A DNA stretch of 10,312 nucleotides from an uncultured Rikenella sp. GTDB taxonomy: Bacteria > Bacteroidota > Bacteroidia > Bacteroidales > Rikenellaceae. Of the stretch, positions 1 through 6,206 are shown piece after piece (position 1 is the stretch's first letter; each line of letters opens with the position of its first letter). A model generated the notes under the pieces. That model was given only the letters and a program-made list of their open reading frames with translations. It ran no database searches and was not told where the DNA came from. The stretch covers positions 1 through 10,312 of the forward strand of contig CAJTNK010000069.1 in the NCBI GenBank assembly GCA_910577885.1, read 5' to 3'. The position numbers and the translations under genes are program-made.

Positions 1-306
1 GAGACGGCCCCGTAGCCGGCGGAGCAGCAACGAAGTTGCGCCCTCCGCGGGGGGGCGGCGGAGGGGCGCCCGATCGGAGATCGCGGTTTGTAGCGAATTG
101 CAGGTTTTCAGCCGATTTTTGGCTGTCGCCTGCGCGTGCTGAGCGGCACCGGCCTTCCGCCAGGGGTGGCGGCCGTCGTAGGGAGAACCTGGTCGAGCTT
201 TGGGGCGGAGATTTTTTCCGAACTTGTCGCGATGCAAAGCATCGCGCGGCCTCTGCGGTGCCGCATGAAGAAGGAGAACACGAAAATCATACGAAACAAA
301 ATAATC
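1..306. repeat. Repeat-derived leader upstream of mrp
   Basis: No supported gene lies here. The sequence is related to 2990-3200. Both contain a CGATC..GATCG hairpin followed by CGGTTTGT (about 70-92 here, 3009-3028 there), a GTGCTGAGCGGCACC motif followed by CGGCCTTCCGCC (about 136-160), and a GCGATGC..GCATCGC hairpin followed by GCGGCCTCTGCG (227-256). The first 55 bases also fold into a hairpin with GCGGAG/CTCCGC and GCAAC/GTTGC arms. An open frame runs through from 136 into mrp, but its translation resembles no Mrp N-terminus and simply reads through the repeat. The mrp promoter should lie in or just after this block; I see no convincing TAnnTTTG box. Confidence 0.6.
227..246. repeat. Hairpin GCGATGC-AAA-GCATCGC
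   Basis: An inverted repeat with a three-base AAA loop lies about 60 bases before the mrp start codon. The same stem occurs at 3171-3190 with the loop inverted to TTT, and both are followed by the same GCGGCCTCTGCG sequence. Confidence 0.75.
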
Positions 307-1389
307 ATGACTGAAAAAGAGGTACTCGAACTGCTCAAGGGAGTTGTTCACCCGGAGCAGGATAAGGATATCGTATCGTCGGGGATGGTGGAGAACCTTT
401 CGGTGGATCCGTCGACGGGCGCAGTGCGGTTCACCCTGAAGCTGACCAAACCGCGCGATCCGATGGCCGGTTCCGTGCGTCGGGCGGCAGAGGCGGTGTT
501 GACCCAGGCGACCGGTGTGGCTCCGGTGATCGTTGTGGCCGAGCCGCTCCCGGCCGATTCGAAGGCCGCTAAACAGCAGACGATGCGCGCAAAGAGTCAG
601 CTCAACGAGATCGGACAGGTGATTGCCGTGGCGTCCGGGAAGGGAGGGGTCGGGAAAAGCACCGTGACGGCCAATCTGGCGGTGGCGTTGGCGTCCGAAG
701 GGTATCGCGTGGGGGTTTTGGATGCCGATATTTACGGGCCGTCGATGCCTAAGATGTTCGGAGTCGAGGCTTACAAACCCGTGGCGGAGATTGCCGAGGA
801 TGGTTCGGACCTGGAGTACATCGTACCGGCCGAGGCCTATGGGGTGAAGGTGATGTCGATCGGTTTTTTCATTTCGGGTTCGGAAGCGTTGGTGTGGCGG
901 GGGCCGATGGCGACCAATGCGCTGCGGCAGCTGTTGCACCAGACGGCGTGGGGCGAGTTGGACTTCCTGCTGATCGACCTGCCGCCGGGAACGGGCGACT
1001 TGCACCTGACGATCGTCAGCGAGCTGAAACTCTCGGGTGCGGTGATCGTCAGCACGCCGCAGGAGGTGGCTTTGCTGGACGTGGTGCGCGGGATCGCGAT
1101 GTTCAGAAACGAGCACGTACAGGTGCCTATTCGGGGGATTGTCGAAAACATGGCGTGGTTCACGCCGGCGGAATTGCCCGATAACCGGTACTATATTTTC
1201 GGTCCGGCTGGGGCCGAACACGGTGGAGTGGCTCGCGTGGCACGCGAACAGGGAGTGGCTTTTCTGGGGTCGATCCCGTTGGTGCAGGCGATTGCGGAGG
1301 GGGGCGATTCGGGGTGCCCGATAGCGGCGCGTGAGTCGGTCACGGGTGAGGCTTTTAGGGCGTTGGCTCAGGCTTTGGTACGGGGTTGA
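307..1389 (+). CDS. mrp: Mrp/ApbC-type P-loop ATPase, iron-sulfur cluster carrier
   Basis: This encodes a 360-residue cytoplasmic ATPase of the Mrp/NBP35 family, whose members carry iron-sulfur clusters to apo-proteins. Residues 1 to about 85 form a MIP18/DUF59-like domain. It is followed by the deviant Walker A motif GKGGVGKS (111-118), DADIYGPSMP, and DLPPGTGD (starting at 224). The length is normal for the family. I chose the ATG at 307 because MTEKEVLELLKGVVHPE is the usual family beginning; in-frame starts at 136 and 265 would add repeat-derived residues. The C-terminal region reads ENMAWFTPAELPDNRYYIFG (280-299), where many relatives carry CxxC cluster ligands. From memory this is common in Bacteroidota, so it is not a local defect. 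The gene stands alone between repeat blocks, with no visible operon partner. Confidence 0.95.
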   Translation: MTEKEVLELLKGVVHPEQDKDIVSSGMVENLSVDPSTGAVRFTLKLTKPRDPMAGSVRRAAEAVLTQATGVAPVIVVAEPLPADSKAAKQQTMRAKSQLNEIGQVIAVASGKGGVGKSTVTANLAVALASEGYRVGVLDADIYGPSMPKMFGVEAYKPVAEIAEDGSDLEYIVPAEAYGVKVMSIGFFISGSEALVWRGPMATNALRQLLHQTAWGELDFLLIDLPPGTGDLHLTIVSELKLSGAVIVSTPQEVALLDVVRGIAMFRNEHVQVPIRGIVENMAWFTPAELPDNRYYIFGPAGAEHGGVARVAREQGVAFLGSIPLVQAIAEGGDSGCPIAARESVTGEAFRALAQALVRG

Positions 1390-1581
1390 GGTCCGGTGTA
1401 TCCGTTGGGTGTTTTGCCGGGGGTGCCGCTCGGCACGCCTACAGGGCGTTTTGCTAGGGTTGTCTTTGCTCATTTTTCTCGCCCGAATGGCCCATACCGA
1501 GTGCCGGGAGGCACCGCCTGCCCGGCGTAAGGGCGGCCCGGCCGGCCTGAGGCCAGTTCTCTCTTGTTGCCGAGCGATACC

Positions 1582-1657
1582 GGTCGCCCGCCCGCTTTAA
1601 GAGGGATTTCACTCGTTGTGCGAGAGCACAATCGAGATGAAATCCCCGCGGGCGACC
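1582..1657 (+). repeat. Hairpin A1, GNRA-capped
   Basis: The outer arms are GGTCGCCCG/CGGGCGACC. The inner stem GGATTTCA..TTGTGC pairs with GCACAA..TGAAATCC around the loop GAGA, which fits GNRA. Other A copies are A2 (1900-1975, loop GCGA), A3 (about 2211-2281, loop GAGA) and A4 (2834-2909, loop GAGA). The asymmetric CTTTAAGAG stretch on the 5' side recurs in most members of the family. Confidence 0.85.
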
Positions 1658-1698
1658 ATCTTTTGTTGGGTTTCCGGGGCAAAATGCAGAGAGAGAAC

Positions 1699-1772
1699 CC
1701 GCGCGCCCCGCCTTAGGAGCGATTCAACTATTTTGCTAACTACAAAATAGAATGAATCGCCCAGGCGCGCGG
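1699..1772 (+). repeat. Hairpin B1, GCGCGCC-armed
   Basis: The outer arms are CCGCGCGCC/GGCGCGCGG. The inner arms are CGATTCA/TGAATCG and ATTTTG/CAAAAT around a CTAACTA loop. It repeats at 2323-2396 (B2) with one visible loop-proximal change (CTAACTA to CTAACTG). This is the only member of the family seen here whose loop is not GNRA-like. Confidence 0.82.
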
Positions 1773-1899
1773 ACAGAGATCGTGTGGCGAAGTAGGGGGG
1801 CGGCGATAAAGTTTCTCGAATCGGGCTCCCGAAAATAGGTCGGCCAGTAGGACAATTGCGACCCGTAGGGTCGCGCGAGTCGCCGCCACCCCGGGCACC

Positions 1900-1975
1900 G
1901 GTCGCCCGCCCGCCTTAAGAGGGATTTCAGTCGTTGTGCGCGAGCACAATCGAGATGAAATCCCCGCGGGCGACC
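1900..1975 (+). repeat. Hairpin A2, GCGA loop
   Basis: This copy has the same outer arms as A1. Its inner stem TTGTGC/GCACAA closes on GCGA instead of GAGA, so the change keeps the GNRA pattern. It is preceded by a short hairpin GCGACCC-GTA-GGGTCGC (1858-1874) and the shared tail CCGCCACCCCGGGC. Confidence 0.82.
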
Positions 1976-2015
1976 TCTGTTGTTGGGTTCCCGTGGCAAA
2001 ATGCAGTGAGAAACC

Positions 2016-2093
2016 CCGCGCGCCGCGCCTTTAAGAGGGAAATACCCCGTTTCAACGATGAGTTGAAACGGAAGAATTTCCCCAGGCGCGCGG
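2016..2093 (+). repeat. Hairpin C, GATGA loop
   Basis: The outer arms are CCGCGCGCC and GGCGCGCGG. The inner stem CCGTTTCAAC/GTTGAAACGG closes on the five-base loop GATGA and is flanked by GGGAAAT/AATTTCCC. The inner stem sequence is unrelated to that of hairpins A and B, although the outer arms are shared with B. Confidence 0.82.
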
Positions 2094-2103
2094 CCAAAGA
2101 CTG

Positions 2104-2396
2104 TTTTCTCGGCCGAATGGCCAGTACCGGGTGCCGGGAGGCACCGCCCGCCCGGCGTAAGGGCGGCCCGGCCGGCCTGAGGCCAGTTCTCTCTTGTTGC
2201 CGAGCGGCACCTCGCCCGCGTTAAGAGGGATTTCACTCGTTGTGCGAGAGCACAATCGAGATGAAATCCCCGCGGGCGACCATCTTTTGTTGGGTTTCCG
2301 GGGCAAAATGCAGAGAGAGAACCCGCGCGCCCCGCCTTAGGAGCGATTCAACTATTTTGCTAACTGCAAAATAGAATGAATCGCCCAGGCGCGCGG
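2104..2396 (+). repeat. Long repeat, copy 2
   Basis: This is the second copy of the 1475-1772 block, with GTGCC-GGGA-GGCAC at 2131-2144, loop GGCGTAA at 2154-2160, loop GGCCTGA at 2174-2180, then hairpins A3 and B2. The left outer arm of A3 is shortened, because GGCACCTCGCCCGCG replaces the GATACCGGTCGCCCGCCCG of copy 1. Confidence 0.85.
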
Positions 2397-2638
2397 ACAG
2401 AGACTGTTTTTGCAACCGGATGGTCCCAGCGAAACGAAGTTTACCTACGGTTTTCTCCTCGCCGCTCGGCAAAACGTGCGAGCCCGCTTTGCTCTCGCTG
2501 GCAGCGTCGATTTGCCAGCTCACCGCGAGGCCCCGTTGGGGCTTTTGTCGGGGTTCTCTCGACCTTAGTAGATGGCCCCGCGCGGGAGCGCAGTCGAAGA
2601 AGTTTGCAACCGGCAGGCCAGTAGAACACCCGGAGGGT

Positions 2639-2715
2639 GCGCGCGCCACGCCTTAAGAGGGAAATCAACCCGATAAACGATGAGTTTATCGGGAATGATT
2701 TCCCCAGGCGCGCGG
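2639..2715 (+). repeat. Hairpin D, GATGA loop
   Basis: The outer arms are GCGCGCGCC/GGCGCGCGG. The inner stem CCCGATAAAC/GTTTATCGGG closes on GATGA, with GGGAAATCA/TGATTTCCC outside it. The architecture and loop match hairpin C, but the inner stem sequence differs. It follows the small CACCC-GGA-GGGTG hairpin. Confidence 0.82.
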
Positions 2716-2723
2716 CCAAAGAA

Positions 2724-2909
2724 TGTTTTCTTGCCCGAATGGCCCCTACCGAGTGCCGGAAGGCACCGCCCGCCCGGCGTAAGGGCGGCCCGGCCGGCCT
2801 GAGGCCAGTTCTCTCTTGTTGCCGAGCGATACCGGTCGCCCGCCCGCTTTAAGAGGGATTTCACTCGTTGTGCGAGAGCACAATCGAGATGAAATCCCAG
2901 CGGGCGACC
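2724..2909 (+). repeat. Long repeat, copy 3, lacking the B hairpin
   Basis: This copy has GTGCC-GGAA-GGCAC (2753-2766), loop GGCGTAA (2776-2782), loop GGCCTGA (2796-2802) and hairpin A4 (2834-2909). The B hairpin that follows A in copies 1 and 2 is missing; the sequence runs straight into CCCCGCGCGCGGACAATG (about 2917-2934), which looks like the two outer arms joined. Confidence 0.8.
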
Positions 2910-3170
2910 GAAATAAGCCCCGCGCGCGGACAATGCAAATTGCAACCGGCAGGCCCGGTTCGAGTGCCGAGCGGCACCTCGCGCCGCGTGGGGTGGCGGC
3001 GACTCGCGCGATCGAAGATCGCGGTTTGTTGTCAAGCGAGAAAGGGCCGGAGCTTGCGAGAGTAGTTCAGAGAGAAACCCACTCTTCGCGTGCCAAGCGG
3101 CACCGGCCTTCCGCCGGGGGTGGCGTCGGCCGTCATGGTGAGATCTCGGACGAACTTTGGACTGAGCTTA

Positions 3171-3190
3171 TCGCGATGCTTTGCATCGCG
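3171..3190. repeat. Hairpin GCGATGC-TTT-GCATCGC
   Basis: This is the counterpart of the hairpin at 227-246, with the same stem and the same following GCGGCCTCTGCG but a TTT loop in place of AAA. Confidence 0.75.
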
Positions 3191-3287
3191 CGGCCTCTGC
3201 GCCCAGGCGCGGAGCGCCTCGGGGGGTGGGCGCAAGGCCGAACTTTCTCTGTCAGAGCTTTCTCGCCCGAATGGCCCGGTTGGCGCC

Positions 3288-3503
3288 CTATTCCTGGAGG
3301 CAACGCAACTGAAAACCGTACGCACGGTGATCGTTGCCCTGCGGGCCGACCCCTCCGTAGTTGAAGAGCAAGTAGTGGGCATAGCCACTCCCCGTCGGAA
3401 TCGTCGACGACCAGAGGTACCCGGCGTAGCCGACGCCATACAATTTTCCTGCACCGTTTTCAGCCGTTCGATACCCGCTGTCGCGGAAGCCCGGGGCCGG
3501 TGT
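3288..3503 (-). pseudogene. Headless C-terminal FISUMP/C-type-lectin-like cassette 1
   Basis: The minus strand encodes about 70 residues, from PAPGFRDSGYR through GVGYAGYLWSST to RAYGFQLRCLQE and a TAG stop. It resembles the last part of Fibrobacter-succinogenes-paralogous (FISUMP) and related C-type-lectin-fold domains, which typically end GxxWSS...RAxGFxxRC. There is no signal peptide, no upstream domain and no convincing start; a nominal ATG-initiated frame reaches 3527 only through repeat sequence. It starts at the conserved CCGGCCCCGGGCTTCCGCGA block shared with cassette 2. After the stop it abuts GGCCATTCGGGCGAGAAA, a repeat-array motif in reverse orientation. It is either a displaced gene end or a silent variable cassette. 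Confidence 0.72.
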
Positions 3504-3543
3504 CGAGCGGTACGCAAAGAATATCATCGGCCGCGTTATCCCC

Positions 3544-4659
3544 CTATTTCTTGTACTTCAGCCGCGAACGGGTGATCGTACTCTCCTGCACCGGTTTGTG
3601 AGGCTTCGAGGCGATGTTGAAACCCAGCGTGAAACCGACCGACTGGTAGACCTGTAAGTAGTCCCACGGCTTCGGCACACGACCCGCATCCCGTTTGTCT
3701 TGAGCTTTCGGGGTCGTGATTTGGTCGTTGTAGATCAGGTTGACGATCGCCGATGCCGAAATGACGTTCGTGATCTTGAATTTCAACTCGTTTTCCCACG
3801 TCGCTGACGGAGGAAGCTCGTAGTTCCAGAACGATTCCAACTTCGTGATGTACTCGATCTTTTCTTTGGCGAACTTCGTCTTGAAGTTCACCCGCACCTG
3901 CGCACCGACTTCTGCCTTGAAGCGCTTGCCGGTCTCGGTCCCCAACCCTCCTTTACGCGCCAGCGAGTCGTCCAGCACGAAGGTCATTTTGCCGGCAATC
4001 GGCGCCAGCAGAATGTTGAGCTTCTTGCTCGGCGGCTCGTAGGTGAAACCGCCCGAGATCTCCACCGTACCCGGGGCCATGAACGACGATTTCCACACTT
4101 TCGGCTTGTCCTTCGGATAGTCGTAACTCTTGCTGAACTGCGACTTCCAGATCAATGATCCGGACAGTTTCCAACGTTCCGAGATGTTCCAACTCGGTGT
4201 GGTCGAGAAGTTGAAGTAGTCCACGTTCTTACGAGTCTGTCCGGTGGTTCGCATCAGACCGAATTTCGCGTCGAACACGGTCTTGATGCTGAACACCGGA
4301 GCCGTGTAGTTGTGCTCGAAATTGAGCGCTGCCAAACCCGAGTAGGAATTGTCCCCCCCCTTTTGCCAGTTGTTGAAACTCACCTGCGTGATGCTCAACT
4401 CCGGCTTGAGAACGTAGCTGTTTCGCTGTTTGGAACGCAATTTGCGCAGGTACTTGTCGTATGCGTCGCTGTAAAGCTCGAAAGTCAGTTCGGAACTCGG
4501 CTTCTCCGGCTTGAGAACCAGCGTGTCGACCCCCACCGGAGCCAACGGAGCGGCTTGTTTCTTCAGGTTGAACTGAGCCGCCGCCGAGCCGATGCTCAAC
4601 GACAGAAAGAGGATCGAAAACCATGTATTTCGGCGCAGAATGTGTAGCTTTGTGCTCAT
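3544..4659 (-). CDS. DUF3078 domain-containing exported protein
   Basis: This encodes a 371-residue protein from the ATG complementary to 4657-4659. That start places a clear signal peptide at the N-terminus: basic residues, then a hydrophobic stretch SILFLSLSIGSAAA, with probable cleavage before Gln29. An upstream in-frame ATG at 4758 would bury the signal behind 33 polar residues. The segment SITQVSFNNWQKGGDNSYSG (89-108) is the recognisable DUF3078 signature. The rest alternates short amphipathic strands rich in aromatic residues (for example TTPSWNISERWKLSGSLIWK), consistent with a beta-rich envelope or outer-membrane protein, though that location is inference. Function is unknown. No operon partner is visible; the next gene, nfo, is divergent. 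Confidence 0.88.
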   Translation of the reverse strand: MSTKLHILRRNTWFSILFLSLSIGSAAAQFNLKKQAAPLAPVGVDTLVLKPEKPSSELTFELYSDAYDKYLRKLRSKQRNSYVLKPELSITQVSFNNWQKGGDNSYSGLAALNFEHNYTAPVFSIKTVFDAKFGLMRTTGQTRKNVDYFNFSTTPSWNISERWKLSGSLIWKSQFSKSYDYPKDKPKVWKSSFMAPGTVEISGGFTYEPPSKKLNILLAPIAGKMTFVLDDSLARKGGLGTETGKRFKAEVGAQVRVNFKTKFAKEKIEYITKLESFWNYELPPSATWENELKFKITNVISASAIVNLIYNDQITTPKAQDKRDAGRVPKPWDYLQVYQSVGFTLGFNIASKPHKPVQESTITRSRLKYKK

Positions 4660-4788
4660 AGATTCACGTTGTATGGCCGTTCTTTTGCTCTTGGACCCCT
4701 CGGAAGGGAACAGCTCGTTACTCGTCGACAACCGGGAACGAGCCTCGCCCGTTTTCAAAAGACAAAGACGGCATTCGATAAATCAGTG

Positions 4789-4796
4789 CAAAGGTA
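4789..4796 (-). promoter_or_regulatory. Bacteroidota -7 box for the DUF3078 gene
   Basis: The minus strand reads TACCTTTGCAC here, an exact match to the Bacteroidota -7 element TAnnTTTG. It lies about 130 bases upstream of the ATG at 4659. I see no good TTTG -33 element at the usual spacing, so this rests on the -7 box and its position. Confidence 0.6.
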
Positions 4797-4906
4797 CGAT
4801 TAATTGGAATATCTTGTGCGTTGGTGAACCGGCCGAAACTGTTCTTTTTAACGTTCGTTTCGCTCGTTTTGCTTTCGTGTAATTGGCCAACCGTGTTTGG
4901 TGAACG

Positions 4907-5175
4907 GGAGGGTACTGTACCTTTTCTGAAGAAAAGGTACCCAAAAGACTTTCGAGGATGCTAACGCATCCTAACTCTATCTCGGTACAGTGTTCGCCCG
5001 TTTCATTGGGGTGGGGATTCTTTTTGGGCGCGCCTGAGTTCTCGCTCGTATTAGGCGCGCCTAAAAGAACCCACCCCAAAAGAGCGGCAAAGAACTTTTT
5101 GACCCGAATGGCTTAAAAGTGCGAAGCACTTTGCTAAAGTTTTTTTGGTTCTTTTTGTTCACAAAAAGAACAGTT
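4907..5175 (+). repeat. Structured intergenic repeat, copy 1
   Basis: This 269-base element lies between divergent genes and is matched at 8436-8694. Shared parts in order are GGAGGGTACTGT, hairpin GTACCTTTTCT-GA-AGAAAAGGTAC (4917-4940), ACTTTCGAGGATGC with hairpin AGGATGC-TAAC-GCATCCT (4955-4972), TAACTCTATCTCGGTACAGTG, then a core, then GACCCGAATGGC, hairpin AAAGTGC-GA-AGCACTTT-like and GCTAAAGTTTTTTTGG, and the stem GTTCTTTTTG-TTCA-CAAAAAGAAC. The core (about 5008-5077) is a 25-bp imperfect inverted repeat with arms GGGGTGGG..GGCGCGCCT. That core is unrelated to the core of the other copy. Confidence 0.85.
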
Positions 5176-5302
5176 CTATCCGGTTTCACAAAGAACGATT
5201 AGCAGATTATACCGAGGCAAGGCGAGGAAACCGAAGTTAAAAGGTACGGTATCTGCCTGTCGTTAAAGACTGGATATACAAATTAAAAACGAAGATTTGT
5301 TT

Positions 5303-6166
5303 ATGAAATATTTCGGAGCGCACGTCAGTGCATCGGGAGGCGTGGAGAATGCGCCGATACATGCTCGGGAGATCGGAGCCGGGGCTTTTGCCCTCTTTAC
5401 CAAGAACCAACGGCAGTGGGTGGCGGCGCCGCTTACGGCGGCGCAGATCGATGCTTTTCGGCAGCGGTGTGCTGAACGGGGGTACGGGCCGGCGCAGATC
5501 CTGCCGCACGACAGCTACCTCATCAACCTCGGACATCCCGATCCGGAGGGGTTGCAAAAGTCGCGGACGGCCTTTACCGACGAGATGAAACGCTGCGAGC
5601 TGTTGGGGCTCGACCGGCTCAATTTTCATCCCGGGAGTTCGCTGCGCGAGATCTCGGACGAGGAGTGCCTCGGGCGGATCGCCGAGTCGATCGACCGGGC
5701 CTTGGAGGCGACACGAGGGGTCACGGCGGTGATCGAAAACACGGCCGGACAGGGCTCGAATCTCGGCTGGCGGTTCGAACATCTGGCCTATATCATCGAC
5801 CGCGTGCAGGACAAGAGTCGGGTAGGGGTCTGTATCGACACGTGTCACGCCTATTCGGCGGGCTACGACCTCTCGACGGCGGAGGCTTGCGAACAGACCT
5901 TTGCGGAGTTCGACCGGGTGGTGGGGTTCCGATATTTGCGCGGGATGCACCTCAATGACGACCTCAAAGCCCGGGGGAGTCGCGTGGACCGCCATGCGCC
6001 GCTGGGCGAAGGGACGATCGGGGTGGAGGTCTTCCGCTACGTGGCGGCGGATCCGAGGTTCGACAACATGCCGTTGATCCTCGAAACGCCGGACGTGGCC
6101 CGTTGGCCCGAAGAAATCGAGCAACTCTACGCCTGGGCCGGGGTGCAGGGGCCGGGCCGCGGGTAG
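5303..6166 (+). CDS. nfo: Endonuclease IV (AP endonuclease)
   Basis: This encodes a 287-residue base-excision repair enzyme that cleaves DNA 5' of abasic sites and clears blocked 3' ends, acting on the chromosome. The AP endonuclease 2 family TIM barrel is complete. GAHVSASGG starts the protein, and LPHDSYLINLG, LNFHPGS, IENTAGQGSNLG, GVCIDTCHAYSAGYDL, HLNDD, RVDRHAPLGEG and LILETP follow in order. All nine metal ligands known from the E. coli enzyme occur at identical numbering: H69, H109, E145, D179, H182, H216, D229, H231 and E261. The ATG at 5303 begins the usual MKYFGAH; a TTG two codons upstream is less likely. The next gene starts 40 bases after the stop, suggesting co-transcription. 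The 400-residue frame on the opposite strand is its shadow. Confidence 0.98.
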   Translation: MKYFGAHVSASGGVENAPIHAREIGAGAFALFTKNQRQWVAAPLTAAQIDAFRQRCAERGYGPAQILPHDSYLINLGHPDPEGLQKSRTAFTDEMKRCELLGLDRLNFHPGSSLREISDEECLGRIAESIDRALEATRGVTAVIENTAGQGSNLGWRFEHLAYIIDRVQDKSRVGVCIDTCHAYSAGYDLSTAEACEQTFAEFDRVVGFRYLRGMHLNDDLKARGSRVDRHAPLGEGTIGVEVFRYVAADPRFDNMPLILETPDVARWPEEIEQLYAWAGVQGPGRG

Positions 6167-6206
6167 TCGGTGGACGGGGAACGGAATGTTTCTTCTTGGA
6201 AGGTAA

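Larger units (their letters stand above)
1475..1772 (+). repeat. Long repeat, copy 1
   Basis: The order is CCCGAATGGCC, a GTGCC-GGGA-GGCAC hairpin (1501-1514), a hairpin with loop GGCGTAA (1518-1536), a GGCC hairpin with loop GGCCTGA (1540-1554), AGTTCTCTCTTGTTGCCGAGCG, hairpin A1 (1582-1657), a linker TTTTGTTGGGTTTCCGGGGC, and hairpin B1 (1699-1772). Copy 2 at 2104-2396 keeps the same order and is nearly identical over about 190 bases. Confidence 0.85.
1390..3260. repeat. Mosaic array of hairpin repeats, no gene
   Basis: About 1.9 kb between mrp and the first cassette holds no believable gene; open frames on both strands are products of the repeats. It contains three long near-copies (about 1475-1772, 2104-2396, 2724-2909) and eight large hairpins of one architecture. 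Recurring short blocks include CCCGAATGGCC, CCGGCAGGCC, GTGCCGAGCGGCAC and GGCAAAATGCAG. A GCCCC-GTT-GGGGC stem followed by TTTT (2530-2546) could act as a weak terminator. Near the end, 3198-3234 folds as TGCGCCCA..TGGGCGCA around an inner GGCGC-GGA-GCGCC hairpin. The function is unknown. The blocks could be a non-autonomous mobile repeat, a transcribed structured RNA, or a recombination substrate. Confidence 0.85.

Noticed and set aside
136..306. N-terminal extension of Mrp from the in-frame ATG at 136 or 265
   Set aside because: The extra residues are translated repeat sequence and are absent from the usual family beginning, which matches the ATG at 307.
1699..2093. Integron attC sites, suggested by variable hairpins with conserved ends next to cassettes
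   Set aside because: The conserved parts are GCGCG arms rather than the RYYYAAC/GTTRRRY cores at the hairpin base. The CAAC..GTTG seen in some is next to the loop, and no integrase is visible.
1475..2909. CRISPR array
   Set aside because: Repeats are long, imperfectly spaced and palindromic, and there are no uniform 30-40 base spacers and no cas genes.
1736..3035. Several open frames of 70-180 codons on both strands through the repeat array
   Set aside because: They follow the repeat boundaries, are rich in Arg/Pro/Gly from GC-rich palindromes, overlap each other on both strands, and resemble no protein family.
4660..4758. Longer form of the DUF3078 protein from the ATG at 4758
   Set aside because: It would place 33 polar residues before an otherwise clean signal peptide. 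The -7 box position fits either start, so it does not favour the longer one.
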